Assembly (NCBI GenBank): GCA_030068145.1
Contig: JAPJBO010000234.1
Location: 205,328 to 269,327 of the forward strand
Direction: 5' to 3'
Length of the DNA: 64,000 nt
DNA from: Diplonema papillatum
Lineage: Eukaryota > Euglenozoa > Diplonemea > Diplonemida > Diplonemidae
The position numbers and the translations under genes are program-made. The notes under the pieces were generated by a model. That model had not been told where the DNA came from. It saw nothing but the letters and a program-made list of their open reading frames with translations, and did not search any database. The stretch's first letter is position 1. Every line of letters begins with the position of its first letter. Below, piece after piece: positions 11,275 through 21,670 of this stretch.

Positions 11275-11430
11275 CTGAGAAACTCCGCAAAAAACGCAAA
11301 TTTCGGGCACATCAGGCCCCGAAACGACAGCAAACCTCGAAATAATCTTCGACCGGAAAAGTGTCATGGGCGGGGTTTGAACCCGGACACACCGGCCTGA
11401 AGGCCGACACCCGCTCACTCTGCCACCCAT
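11275..11430 (-). repeat. tRNA-derived SINE
   Basis: On the minus strand the head (11,430 to 11,366) has a box-A-like TGGCAGAGTGAG, a hairpin CGGCC-TTCA-GGCCG and a perfect box B, GGTTCAAACCC. Seven base pairs can form between ATGGGTG at 11,430-11,424 and CGCCCAT at 11,372-11,366. The T and anticodon arms do not fit a proper cloverleaf, so this is not called a working tRNA. A non-tRNA body follows (CTTTTCCGGTCGAAGA, then GTTTGCTG) and is shared with 986-1,085. Confidence 0.65.
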
Positions 11431-11529
11431 ATACATTTTCCCAGGGGGAGAAAAAGCCAGCTCCGCGCTATTATCTAGTTCAAAAACAGTACAGTAGAGA
11501 AAAGTGGGGTTGGCTCGAATAGAGGCTAT

Positions 11530-11817
11530 TCACATTGCATGTTCATAGGACCTCCAGTCTCGAAAAAAGGATGGGGCGCATACCGTCTCCAAGGCTAGCG
11601 CCAGGACCTGCAGAGTACTGTGCACTGCCACCCGAACGCTGCGGAGGTCGACGCCCCGGTACGCCACGACCAGCAGGTTGCCCTCCACTGCCACGTCTCG
11701 CGTCACTTTCTCCGGCGACAACTCTTTGTCCACCTGCAGCGCTTCTTTCACAATGAACGCGTGGGCATGTTGGCACGGTACCTCGAGCCGGAACCCCACG
11801 GGTCTGTCGAAGTCCAT
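11530..11817 (-). CDS. PCC1: Pcc1/LAGE3-family KEOPS subunit, 95 aa
   Basis: Start ATG at 11,817; 95 residues, the usual size for this family (yeast Pcc1 is 88). The central run KEALQVDKELSPEKVTRDV, then VEGNLLVVAYRG and LRSVRVAVHSTLQVL, follows the Pcc1 pattern of a helix, the D-E-x-x-P segment, a beta hairpin and the L-R-x-A-x-N-S helix, with His in place of the usual Asn. Pcc1 is the dimerisation subunit of KEOPS/EKC, which makes the t6A modification of ANN-decoding tRNAs. The ORF is single-exon and lies between a SINE and a LINE fragment. The family call rests on motif recognition; the length and absence of breaks suggest a working host gene. Confidence 0.82.
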   Translation of the reverse strand: MDFDRPVGFRLEVPCQHAHAFIVKEALQVDKELSPEKVTRDVAVEGNLLVVAYRGVDLRSVRVAVHSTLQVLALALETVCAPSFFRDWRSYEHAM

Positions 11818-12057
11818 CCTCCCCTCACCCCCCCTTCCCGCCTCTCTCTTCTGATGGGAACCGGAAATTGGGCACTCCCTCTGCGAACGGTGGATTTGAT
11901 GAGAACGCGTTCAAATTCAGAATTAAAGCCTGGCATGACCCCACAGGGTCCCAGAGGACCCCTGCACTCGGCTGACTGGCATGCACCGGTCTCTGATCTT
12001 CGCGTTGCCTCTGGTTCACTCCGTTCATCCTGCCATCAGTTTTAGCACTTAACCCTC

Positions 12058-12951
12058 TTAGCGCCACATTCCTTCGCGCTCGTAGAGCACGTCCACCCGC
12101 TTGTTCCTGTTTGGGTGTTTAGTAAACGGCCTGTCTTCCAGGACCGGGCCGAGGAGCGCTTCCCTGGCCAGGGCCGCCACCCCATCACGGAGTGCTGTGT
12201 GGGCGCGGGTGCGGAGCCCGGTGTTCAAACACGACAGGGAGTGATCCCCGAAGCGATCGGCCGTGGCTAGCCCGCAGAGGCGGCACACCCGGTCCCGGGG
12301 TGCCAGCGGCATCCCCAGCCTCAGACGGACGGCCACCGTCAGCTCGGCTCGGGACATCCACAGGTCGTCCAGAGCGTTGTGCGCTCCGTAGAGCCACGTC
12401 GACGCGTGTTTGGCCGCGCAGCTGCGGACCCTTGCCTGGCCCCTGACTCCGGTGAGCGGGTTCCTCAGCAGGCTCTCCTGCCTGGCTGCCGAGATCTTCA
12501 CCGCCCACTCCCTCTGCTTACGCGGAACGCTCGCGGCCCCTGCTTGCAGTGAGTCCCTGACCTCGGTCAGGACTCCCGGGAAGAGTGCAAGTCTGGGGCA
12601 GCTGAGCGATGCCGCGCATACGGAATCCTGTGTGGGTGTGACTGTGTGCGGCCCCCCTTCGGGGGACCTGGTCAGGAGGGGGAGGCCCTTCATGCCTTCT
12701 AGGGTCGCCGCCGCCCCTGCCACGGCCGCCGTGTCCGCGCAGGAGTGCATCCCCAGGCCGCCCAGCCTGAGGGGCAGCGATGTCTGTAACCATTCCAGGT
12801 CGCTCAGCTCGGCCCCGAGGGTCTTTCCCACGGCTCGCCGCATGAAGGTGTCGACCCTTCCACAGTCGGTCGTCGGTCCGGTCGCCCGCATGAGCGACAC
12901 GACGCAGACGAACCCCGCGCACGAGTTCAGCAGGGCCTTCACGTCCAGCAT
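12058..12951 (-). pseudogene. LINE reverse transcriptase, C-terminal part only
   Basis: A 297-residue open frame carrying the region after the reverse transcriptase palm. LQTSLPLRLGGLGMHS (55-70) is the signature seen downstream of the RT domain in many protist LINE proteins. A zinc finger C223-x2-C226-x10-H237-x3-C241 follows, and KRVDVLY near 285-290 may start a restriction-enzyme-like endonuclease. No RT catalytic motifs are present and the frame stops at 12,058, so both ends are missing. It belongs to a different LINE family from 60,923-63,990, whose finger spacing and flanks differ. It is not a host gene; I treat it as a 5'-truncated, probably dead copy. Confidence 0.75.
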
Positions 12952-15081
12952 TTAACTCTGACATTCACTCGTTGGTTCTAGCATTCGCTTGCATGCTTTC
13001 GCACTCACGCCCACTCTGGCGTTCACAATGTTAAGTCTGGCATTACGAGTGTCGACGTTGACTCTGACGTGCACACTTTCACTCGTCACTCACGTTTCCT
13101 TTGGCATTGACTCTGGTGTTCGCCCATGCCGGTTAAGCCTACCAGTGAGCCAGAAACGGATGCTTGCGCACCGACTGGCGGAGCGCATTTGTTGGGTAAG
13201 ACTGGCAGCCGCCCAGGCATAATCCCCATGAACCCACGAAGCTTTGCTCCGTGCAGCAAGCCCTTCACCACGGCTACAAATCTAGGGCCACTTAGCCGGA
13301 TTCAGCTGCCCCCAGGTTCAAAATGCTCAGCAATCACGGATAGCCGGAACTCAAAACAGGAGTTCCGCCAGGTAAAGCGAATGATTGGAGGCATTTGGGG
13401 GAAGTCGCTTCCCTCGACCTATCCTCAAACTTTAACCCAGGGCGGGTGCTTCGTGATCCGCGCGAACTTCTCTCCTGGTGCAATCCGGTGAGACCGGGGC
13501 CGAGTTTCGGCTCACAACCCGAGTTCGCGAATGCTCAAAAGCTAAGGCAAGGAGAATGCGTAGGAGACCACTGGGCTCTCGCGCGTAAGTAGGAGGCGAG
13601 TGAAGCAGAGAAGCCGGACAGCCAAAACGGACACGATTCCTCGAAGCGAGAACCACAAAGAATCTGGAGGGGCAAAGGAAAAAAACAGAGACAGGCGCTT
13701 CGTTGTGTTTGTGCGCGCCGGTTGATCGTTTTCCCACTTGTATCTACCCTGTGTCATTTTCAGGTAGGGGTTTCTGATCAACTACGTCTTTTTCGCCGGC
13801 ACATTACATTGAAGAGCAACCCGCAAGACTGTTAGTACTGGGTACAAGGGTTCGTTCGAACTTGCCCTTTCTAGACGCAGTCGGGATGGGCACTTGCGGA
13901 ACACCGTTGTCCCCATCTGCAACGGCAGTAAGCACCAGGGGCACAAGTACGACTTCTTTGACAAGACGACAGTCGTGATTCAGTGAGCCTTGAGCTCTTT
14001 CAGTTGACGGCGGGGATCCTGCAGCTCAGTACCCAAGCCCTGGTGGCGGGGGGGGCTGCTGTTGGACGGGAGAACCCCCCATCCTCCCCTTCTCCCTTGT
14101 GGCCTTCTCCAGGCACAAGCCCATTTTCTGAGTGCGCCCGCTGGACGAGGGTAGTTTTCAGCTCGCCCCTACGCAAATGTCACAATGCAAGCGATACCGT
14201 AAATGGGTTTATTAGTGAAAGGGCTTTATTCGTGGAGGGTTTTATTAGTGGGGTTTTCAGCTCAGAACAGGGCGTACGCACCTCTTTGTTCTTGGAGGTG
14301 GGGGGAGGGGGAGGACCCTACGTACTGAAAATCAGTACGTAGGGTCAGGCAAAAAAAAGAAATAGAGCTCAGGGGGTTCACCTGCCAGTGCTGCATGTCT
14401 TTGCCTCTGCCTCCTCTCTGGCCTCAACCCTCCCGTGTCGCGGTGGTAAGCAACTGTTTCAGCATGTGTACAAAAAGAAGAAGACGAAAAAGAAAAAGAA
14501 AAGGAGGTCTTCATTTTCACACACACAGCAAGCGAAAAGAAAATGAAGATTCTTTTATTCTCGATTAGTCAACCTCTACAATTGTTCAGGAACACCTTCG
14601 GAAATAAGGTTTGTACTCACGTACAAAAGGTTCCCCCGCCCACCCACCCGTGGAACAGTTGGCAACAGCGACAGAATATCCTGATCATCGCTGACACGCC
14701 GAGTCACAATCGAACACAATGCTCTCGTTGCGTTAGTGGGGACTCATTTGCATGCAAACACAACTTCTCTACGCCATTCCTTTCTAGTTTGGCTCTATAT
14801 TTTCCGTGAACGTCTTCAGCTTCCAGTTTCCGGCTTGTAAGAGAAAGCCCAGATCGAGGTTGAAGTCGCTTATTTCCGGCGCAGCGGAAGCCCACCCGAT
14901 CATCGGTGTCTGTTTGCTTTGGCCTTTACCGTCGAGAGCATGCTTGATATGAGGTGCCTCTGATGAAGCAGCCCGGCGCCACGTGTCCCTTATGTGCGGC
15001 CACTAGCAGTGTACTGGACACAAAGGGCGCCAGCCCGTTTTCACGGTCACTTGCCGACACGTACCCTCATGACAGGACAAT
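12952..15081. other. Intergenic; several dispersed-repeat pieces
   Basis: 12,960-13,130 is a degenerate run of ACTCTGGCATTCAC-like phrases. 13,690-13,840 matches 7,985-8,200. 14,035-14,130 (GTTGTTGGACGGGA-like, then TCTCC..GTG.CCTT) matches 42,055-42,150. Near 14,320-14,345 lies a GTACTGAAAATCAGTAC palindrome. No gene is supported. Confidence 0.5.
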
Positions 15082-15280
15082 ACCTGCAGCGAAATTTTGC
15101 GCGTTCGAAGGGCAATAAAAAGCTCGTTTTGAAACAGGAAAACAGAGCTACCTGCAGCAAAATTTTGCGTTCGAAGGGCAATAAAAAGCTCGTTTTGAAA
15201 CAGGAAAACAGAGCTACCTGCAGCGAAATTTTGCGTTTGAAGGGCAATAAAAAGCTCGTTTTGAAACAGGAAAACAGAGC
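15082..15280. repeat. Three tandem 66-bp units
   Basis: Three near-identical units, each with ACCTGCAGCGAAATTTTGCG, TTCGAAGGGCAATAAAAAGC and TCGTTTTGAAACAGGAAAAC. A 66-bp period is 22 codons, so frames stay open on both strands. No protein family is recognised. Confidence 0.88.
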
Positions 15281-15539
15281 TTGGCGGGCTCCGGATGGGT
15301 GCGTCGATTCTCACGTACCTTTGTACCTTTCCGAGAGCAACCCTCCGCCGTATCGGCACGTAACGAATGCGGTGACGCGTTCCACCAAATCGTCTCTGCT
15401 GCCATACACAATTCACGATCAATCGTCAGTTCTATGATGGCCAGCGCGTATACGCTGGCATTCTCCTTCGTTCGATATACTGGCGCAGGCAGTCAGGATG
15501 AAAGCAAGTGACGGGATACGATGGGGAATTCAAAACTCT

Positions 15540-15668
15540 GTCTGGACTACTCAGTATCGGAACGCGCGTAACAAAACTCTGTCGTCCCTGGACTACTCAG
15601 TATCGGAACGCGCGTAACAAAACTCTGTCGTCCCTGGACTACTCAGTATCGGAGCGCGCGTAACCCGA
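15540..15668. repeat. Three tandem 46-bp units
   Basis: CTGTCGTCCCTGGACTACTC, then AGTATCGGAACGCGCGTAAC, repeats with a 46-bp period. The last unit has one visible change (GGAGCGCG). Confidence 0.85.
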
Positions 15669-15739
15669 TTCAACCCATCGCAGATGAGCGGTCCAGACCA
15701 GCTCACTCGCCAACGTGTGGAGTTGACCCCGATAATAAA

Positions 15740-16519
15740 AGAAGAAAAAGGCCGCTCCGGGTCCAGGAACGTGACGGTCAACCACAGCTTAGTGCCACAA
15801 CCCCGTCCGCTCTGCCCTGTGGCTGACCGTGTGTTCAGCGCAAGCGCCAAGCCCCAAGGTGCGCCATGCCTTGATGCTTTAGTTTGGGAAATCGGTAGCC
15901 ACTTGATCAGGCCCGTGGCTCTGCAGTACCGCCGATGTACAACAAGAAACTAAGACAAGTAACGTGCTGAAATCAGTACGTTCAGCATGCTGAACGTAAG
16001 GCCTGGCTCAGAAATAGTGAACATTTGACCGTTCACTAATTAAAACGAGCCTTCTGAGTGCACTTGGCGTACTGGGGGGCAAGCCCTGGAATCCTTCACA
16101 ACCACTTGGGTGTGTCGTAGTGAAACGGAATCCTGGCGACGGAGTGACCGGGAACGCTACCCCGACTAGCACGAAGGTGATGAGGACCCACTGAACGGTC
16201 ACGATTAGTGAAGTTCTTGGCTGATTTGGGGGTTCGTGAATATTTGACCCTTCACTTAGAAACCCAGTTACGGTAGGTACTTTCCTGGATGCTTTCTACT
16301 TGAGTTCTCTTCGTTCATTCGAGTGGTCTAACACCGAGCAGCATGCAGCGTCAGCTACAGGAGCGCAGGCAGACCAACAGGCAGGAATTTTGCAGTTTGA
16401 CAAACAACGCGGCGGCTGCTAAGTATCAATGAGTAGCAGTTGACGAACTGCTAAGCAGCCTCAAACAGCAGGCGCAATGGGGGGGCAGGGCTAGGCTTGC
16501 CACACTCTACCTATACCTT
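15740..16519. other. Intergenic; inverted repeat partner and palindromes
   Basis: 15,740-15,935 is the inverted partner of 2,418-2,640. 15,961-16,010 is a palindromic 46-bp element repeated at 46,733-46,780. 16,014-16,260 has inverted phrases (GTGAACATTTGACCGTTCAC and CACTGAACGGTCACG) that could be the ends of a small foldback element, but no target duplication could be assigned. Confidence 0.4.
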
Positions 16520-16790
16520 ACTGGCAGTCTCCTCAAGTATTCCCTACAAAACAGGTGCTTATAAAAACACTCGAGGGACTGCCTTGTGCATACTTCGAAG
16601 GAGGCTAGAGGGGGAGAAACAATACAACTACAAAAATGGGTCTTTTTGTTGAACGCTTACGCCCGCCACTAAACCCAGATTCGCCTGTGTTTCGTGTGGG
16701 CTACAGCACATTTACCTCCTTTGATCTTTTGCAGCTGGCAGCCTCCTCAAGTATTTCCTACAAAGCAGGTGCTTATACAAAAAGAAAAGG
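16520..16790 (-). repeat. Cassette P, one short plus one full copy
   Basis: On the minus strand: GTATAAGCACCTGC (16,778-16,765), then about 200 bp including CCCACACGAAACACAGG and CTGGGTTTAGTGGCGG, ending at CCTCTAGCCTCCTTCGAAG and CCTCGAG. A second, truncated TATA end lies directly beyond at 16,520-16,566. Near-identical to 28,424-28,635. No intact minus-strand gene follows here. Confidence 0.75.
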
Positions 16791-16904
16791 TCAGCGCGGT
16801 AGCGATGGCTATGGAACACAAGGCCCCGGCTTCTGATAGCCTACCCCAGCCTCCGTCAGCCGCCCGTCTAGCCCGGTACACCATGACAGTGGAGGCTCTC
16901 TATT

Positions 16905-17160
16905 CCAACTCTCTCGGAGAGTCAGCGCGATAGCGATGGGAACGAGAACACAAAAAATGACAGGAGGGTGGGACCGGGCTAAGGCGTGACAAACCCCGCC
17001 TGTCCCCCCCAGGAAACCCGGTCCGAGTCTAGCCAGCCTCCCGACACGGAATATTTCTCGCTCTCTCGGAAAGTCAGCGCGATAGCGATGACAACGAGAA
17101 CACAAAAAATGGCAGGAGGGTGGGACCGGGCCCTGGGACTGCTAAGTCGTGACAACCCCG
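16905..17160. repeat. Two tandem units of about 140 bp
   Basis: CTCTCTCGGA.AGTCAGCGCG, ATAGCGATG, CGAGAACACAAAAAATG and AGGAGGGTGGGACCGGGC occur twice (from about 16,908 and 17,062). A more diverged third start is at 16,788. Confidence 0.7.
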
Positions 17161-17339
17161 CCGAGGGAGCCACCCCGAAACTAGCCTGCCCACCTGACGG
17201 TGGAGGCCCACACCCTTTGACTTGTTTTATGTGTTCTCTCGCTCTCTCTCTTTTTCTCTATCGTTCTCTCTCTGACGGTCATGTGCACGTCTTGAAAGAG
17301 AGTGGATGGGTGGGGTGCATCCACACACATGGAACCGGG

Positions 17340-17831
17340 GACTCAGCCGTGTCGTGTATCCTCCTGCTACTCGGGGCTTGGTTCGCAGTCGTGGATAGCA
17401 TACGGTTTTGGTTTGTGCTCTTCGTCAGCCTGCAGGGAGAAGTACGACGTGAGCCACGGGAGGTAGAAGTACAAGTAGCGCAGCCACGTCGCCGGCTTGA
17501 TGGCGTGCTGGGGCGGGGGCAGGGCCATCGAATATGCGTCGTAGAACTGGCCGTTGATGAAGTAGTAGGCTTCGAGCCGCTCGACGGTGCGGAACCCGTG
17601 CTTCGCGTAGAACTGGACGGCGGGCATGTTCTCGGTGAGGACGTGCAGGTTGATGGTCTGGCACCCCGCGACGTACAACCGCGAGATGATCTCGCCTCGA
17701 TACCGAATGTGCTGATGTACCCGGAGTTGGCCGCCTGCCAGAACGGCCACCCCTTCGTCCTGCACGGCGACCACGGCCAGCAGCCCGCCGCGCATCATCG
17801 CTGAGTAGAAGTTCTCCGAGTACGATACCCG
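17340..17831 (-). pseudogene. Truncated tandem copy of the NAA60-like gene
   Basis: Reproduces the last part of the acetyltransferase gene at 17,856-19,994 and its 3' flank, joined head to tail with it. The 5' end is cut at about residue FYSAMM, and roughly 110 bp are deleted in the middle, removing the segment that carries the acetyl-CoA loop and shifting the frame. The remaining C-terminal frame (LHVLTENMPAVQFYAKHGF onward) is open and almost identical to the intact gene, so the duplication is recent. It cannot encode an enzyme. Confidence 0.85.
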
Positions 17832-17855
17832 ACTCAGCCGTGTCGTGTCCTCCTG

Positions 17856-19994
17856 CTACTCTGGGGCTGGTTCGCAGTCGTGGATGGCATGCGGTTTTGG
17901 GTTGTGCTCTTCGTCAGCCTGCAGGGAGAAGTACGACGTGAGCCACGGGAGGTAGAAGTACAAGTAGCGCAGCCACGTTGCCGGCTTGTTGGCGTGCTGG
18001 GGCGGGGGCAGGGCCATCGAATATGCGTCGTAGAACTGGCCGTTGACGAAGTAGTAGGCTTCAAGCCGCTCGACGGTGCGGAACCCGTGCTTCGCGTAGA
18101 AACGGACGGCGGGCATGTTCTCGGTGAGGACGTGCAGGTTGATGGTCTGGCACCCCGCGACGTACAACCGCGAGATGATCTCGCCCAGCAGGCTGGACCC
18201 CACGTTGCGCTTCCGCATCGCGTACTCGACGCCGAAGGTGCTGATGTACCCGGAGTTGGCCGCCTGCCAAAACGGCCACCCCTTCGCGGCATCCACCCTC
18301 CCCGTCGCGACCCCTACCACCCGCTCGTCCTGCACGGCGACCACGGCCAGCAGCCCGCCGCGCATCATCGCTGAGTAGAATTTCTCCGAGTACGATATCG
18401 GGAACAGCTCCTCGTGGATCCGCCGCACCTCTGCCAGCCACCACGGGCTCATGCTCCGGAACGTCACCGGCGCGTCGGACGCCGCCCGCGGCTTCGCCGG
18501 GATGGGCACGCCGTTGTTACACATATACGCAGGTTCCAACCCAGTTGTCAGCCGTCCCGGCGCCAGGGGCGCAGGGGCCTTCAGCCCCGCCCTTCGCTGC
18601 CCCACAGCCGCAGCGTTGCCCTGGCTCTGTGCGGGCCCGTGCGCTTCGTCGGGTAGCAGCGGCGGGTGGGGCCGCGGGGTCTGCGCACCACCCCCGAGCC
18701 AGCGGCAGTCGGCCGCCTGCTGTTGGCAATGTGCCGCCGGCTCCTGCGACGACGGGTTTGCAGCGTGGCGGTCGCTGCCCCAGCCGTTGTTTGCACCTGG
18801 TTCGGGTTCTTCTGGGTGTGCGCCCCAGCCGTCTTGCGGGGCCTGCCAGCTCCCTTGCGCAGCCGCCAGCTCTCGCGGCGACGGGCTTGCAGCGTGGCGG
18901 TCGCTGCCATCCAGCTTCCCAGGGCCCGTGCTCCAGCCGTTGTTTGCACCTGGTTCGGGTTCTTTTGGGTGTGCGCCCCAGCCGTCTTGCGGGGCCTCCC
19001 GCCAGCTCCCTTGCGCAGCCGCTCGCTCTCGCGGCGACGGGCTTGCAGCGTGGCGGTCGCTGCCACCCAGCCTCCCCGGGCCCGCACCCCAGCCGTTGCT
19101 TGCGCCCGCTTCGGGTTCTGCTGAGTGTGCGCCCCAGCCCCGCCAACTCCCCTTCGCGGCCTGCCGTTGGGTATGCGCCGCCGGCTCTTGCGCCGACGGC
19201 GGGTTTGCAGCGTGGCGGTCGCTGCCACCCAGCTTCCCAGGGCCCGCGCCCCAGCCGTTGCCACCGTATGCACCTGCTTCGGGTTCTTCAGCGTGTGCGC
19301 CCCAGCCTTCTTGCAGGCTCTCCCGCCAGCTCCCTCGCGCAGGCTGCTGTTGGGGACGTGCCGCCGGCTCCTGCGGCGACGGGTGCCGGTCGCTGCCACC
19401 CCGCAACCCGGGGCCCGCGCCCGCCCAGCCGTCGTCCGCCGCGGGTTCGGGTCCTTCTGCTGGGTGTGCACCGCGGCCGTTCCGCAGGGCTCCCCGCCAG
19501 CTCCCGTCGGCGGCCTGCCGCTGCGGTCGGGGCTGCGTCGTCGCCGGCTCTTCCGCTCGAGGGCCCCAGCCCTTGTGCACGCCGGGCTCGGGTCCTTCGG
19601 GGCGGCCGTGTTGCAGGGTTTCCCACCAACTCCCGTCGGCGGCCTGCTGCTGCTGTTGCCAGGGCAGTGCCGCCGGCTCTTGCAGCGGTGCGCTCGCTGC
19701 GTGGCGGCCGCTGGGACCGGGCGTCCCGGGGCCTGTGCCCCAGCCGTTGCGCGCGCCCGGGTCCGGCCGGTTCGAATCTCCCGCGCGCGGGGTCTGCGGG
19801 TTGTTGCTCCGGCTTGCGCTTTTGGCGTTGGACGCGCCCCTGGGCGCCTCTTCGAAGAATCCCTCGCCGTCGTCATCGTCACCACCGCCGTCACCACCAC
19901 CGGCACCGTCCCCGTGCGGCCGCTTTCTCTTCATCCCCATCATCATCTCTCGGACCTGCAAGCATACCTCCTGCTGCACATTCACTTCGCACAT
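17856..19994 (-). CDS. NAA60-like N-terminal acetyltransferase with long repeat region, 712 aa
   Basis: The frame is open to 20,018, but the first ATG is at 19,994. Residues 1-490 are low complexity: a KRKRP patch near 20, an acidic Gly/Asp tract, then about ten degenerate 35-40 residue repeats around WGAHPEEPEPGANNGWG and GSDRHAA. A GNAT domain spans about 508-690. Diagnostic parts are RIHEELFPISYSEKFYS, the acetyl-CoA loop RKRNVGSSLL, LHVLTENMPAVRFYAKHGF and YYFVNGQFYDAYSM, matching NAA60 (NatF), which acetylates N-termini of Golgi and membrane proteins. The C-terminal PATWLRYLYFYLPWLTSYF resembles the amphipathic membrane-binding helix of NAA60. Known NAA60 proteins are about 240 residues, so the repeat region is the oddity. 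A TATA cassette lies upstream. Confidence 0.8.
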   Translation of the reverse strand: MCEVNVQQEVCLQVREMMMGMKRKRPHGDGAGGGDGGGDDDDGEGFFEEAPRGASNAKSASRSNNPQTPRAGDSNRPDPGARNGWGTGPGTPGPSGRHAASAPLQEPAALPWQQQQQAADGSWWETLQHGRPEGPEPGVHKGWGPRAEEPATTQPRPQRQAADGSWRGALRNGRGAHPAEGPEPAADDGWAGAGPGLRGGSDRHPSPQEPAARPQQQPARGSWRESLQEGWGAHAEEPEAGAYGGNGWGAGPGKLGGSDRHAANPPSAQEPAAHTQRQAAKGSWRGWGAHSAEPEAGASNGWGAGPGRLGGSDRHAASPSPRERAAAQGSWREAPQDGWGAHPKEPEPGANNGWSTGPGKLDGSDRHAASPSPRELAAAQGSWQAPQDGWGAHPEEPEPGANNGWGSDRHAANPSSQEPAAHCQQQAADCRWLGGGAQTPRPHPPLLPDEAHGPAQSQGNAAAVGQRRAGLKAPAPLAPGRLTTGLEPAYMCNNGVPIPAKPRAASDAPVTFRSMSPWWLAEVRRIHEELFPISYSEKFYSAMMRGGLLAVVAVQDERVVGVATGRVDAAKGWPFWQAANSGYISTFGVEYAMRKRNVGSSLLGEIISRLYVAGCQTINLHVLTENMPAVRFYAKHGFRTVERLEAYYFVNGQFYDAYSMALPPPQHANKPATWLRYLYFYLPWLTSYFSLQADEEHNPKPHAIHDCEPAPE

Positions 19995-20036
19995 CCTCGC
20001 GCCTGCGGATGAGCACACTCACCACGCACGCAATCC

Positions 20037-20160
20037 AGAACTACTCGAGGGACTGCCTCGTGCTTGTTTTCGAAGGAGGCTAGAGGAAGGGGGAGAAAAC
20101 AATACAACTCCGAAGTGGGTGTTGAACGTACTCACGCACAGCAGGTGTTTATACAACAAA
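20037..20160 (-). promoter_or_regulatory. Cassette P upstream of the NAA60-like gene
   Basis: On the minus strand: TTGTATAAACACCTGC (TATA-like, about 20,141-20,156), then GTTGTATTGTTTTCTCCCCC, CTCTAGCCTCCTTCGAA and CCTCGAGTAG, ending about 45 bp before the ATG at 19,994. The middle 80 bp of the full cassette is missing. Same orientation as the gene; TATA to ATG is about 150 bp. A promoter role is inferred from position and recurrence. Confidence 0.5.
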
Positions 20161-20859
20161 AGCTTGCCCTTTTTTTTTTTTTTTGCGCTTTCCGCCGGTC
20201 CCGATATGTGGGGGCGGGCGTACAGATCGGGGTCTTCCGAGGGTTTTGTCGTCGCAAACCCGTTTTCGGAATATTTTCTTTTGGGGCGCGAAGCGTTTCC
20301 CCGGTGGACGAAAGGGTCTTCCACTGATTCTGGGAATACTTCGTTCTTGTTCGTTTTTTTTTTTCCCCCTGTTGACAACTCAGTGTCAGACTAGCCCACC
20401 CGGGGGTGGTTGGTTCCTTCAGGCGGGGTCTCCCCCGTCCAGAGATTGCTTGGGTCAAGATGAGGGGCGCCCTTCGGCTATTTATTTTCTCTTTCGCTCT
20501 GTTTTTTTTTTTTTTTCTCTCGTTTTGTTCTTCTTTTTTTTTTTGTGTGTACAGTTTCTCTGCAGCCTGGAAGAGGAGAAACGGATGTTGTTGTATTGTA
20601 AAATTTGGGTCGCGCCGCCTGGGGACCAGTCAGAAGGGCTGTTGATGACTTCATCGATGCCCGCCAGCTTTGGTTTTCGTTGACGCCAGCTGCTGGCCTC
20701 TGCTACTTCTTCCAAAAACACGTGCCAGTGCGCCTCACAACACGATGAGGTGTTAGAGGAAGGTCGACTGATCAGGCTTCACATTGTTCTGGGAAGTAAG
20801 TAGGCTCGCGGCGCCGGCCACTTTGTCGGTCAAATGCAATACGCCAAGAACAAGAACCA
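20161..20859. other. Intergenic; poly-T rich, no gene
   Basis: T-runs of 10-17 at about 20,169, 20,358, 20,501 and 20,532, with no supported coding region. Confidence 0.45.
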
Positions 20860-21060
20860 CAAAATGAACTTCGCACGTCACTTTATGTTCGTCGAACACG
20901 CAAATTTCCCAAACGAACTTACTCAACCGCTGAAGCTCCTCAACTACGCAAGTCGTCCAGAGTGAACTCCGCATGTCACTTGACGATCTTTAGTCACGCA
21001 AGTTGCCCAAACGAACTTACTCCGCCGCTGATGGTCCTCAACTACGCATTGAACTCCGCA
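20860..21060 (+). repeat. Array E, about 95-bp unit
   Basis: Repeats of TTTAGTCACGCAAGTTGCCC, AAACGAACTTACTC and GCTGATGGTCCTCAACTACG, joined by AGTGAACTCCGCA. The same family, same orientation, is at 27,520-27,705 on the other side of the nested transposons. Confidence 0.75.
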
Positions 21061-21109
21061 AAAAAAAAAAGGACAAAGTTCCTTATCCGGAGCCGAAGCT
21101 TTGGAATAA

Positions 21110-21475
21110 ACCTTTGTATGGGCTCACTAGTTTCTAAAAGGGCCTTTGTATGGACAGCAGAGTTTTGCAAAATACCCTTGAATGGACACAAGGTTTGCAA
21201 AATACCCTTGTATGGACAGAAGATTCTGAATAAATACCCTTGTATGGACACACACATTCTCAAAAGGGACCTTGTATGGACAGACTTTTTTGGTCCCTTA
21301 TATGGACGGCAGATGTTCAAAAATACCCTTACCTACCCTTATATGGACGCCGTACTTTCGAAAAGTCCCTTGTATGGACGACATTCTTTTGAAAGGTCCC
21401 TTGTATGGACACCTGACTTTTGAAAATATCCTTGTATGGACGACGTATTTTCGAATACCCTGGTGCACTATTGTG
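21110..21475 (+). repeat. Array F, about 35-50 bp irregular unit
   Basis: CCCTTGTATGGAC recurs about ten times with variable spacers rich in TTTTC/GAAAA. The reverse complement of the same array lies at 27,295-27,520, so the two face each other across the nested transposon block. Confidence 0.8.
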
Positions 21476-21670
21476 TCTGGAAGCCTGCTCTCCATTGCAT
21501 TGTGTGGACGACGTACTTCGAATACCCCTGTGCACTATTGTGTTCGGAAGCCTGCTCTCCATTGCAAAAGTTTTGTGTGTGCGCCCCTTTCCCTTTGCAA
21601 ATCCAAAATGTTTGCAGTGCTAGGGGTATGGTAAAGTCATAGCAAAGATGACCGAGGCGACAGTTTTTTT

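Noticed and set aside
11366..11430. Functional tRNA gene
   Set aside because: Box B and an acceptor-like stem are present, but the T stem and anticodon arm cannot be placed without overlap, and the body is shared with another dispersed copy. SINE is the better explanation.
18451..20394. 647-codon plus-strand open frame opposite the NAA60-like gene
   Set aside because: It is antisense to a gene with a recognisable domain. Its Ser/Cys/Pro/Ala-rich product mirrors the GC-rich repeats of the minus strand and has no motif of its own.
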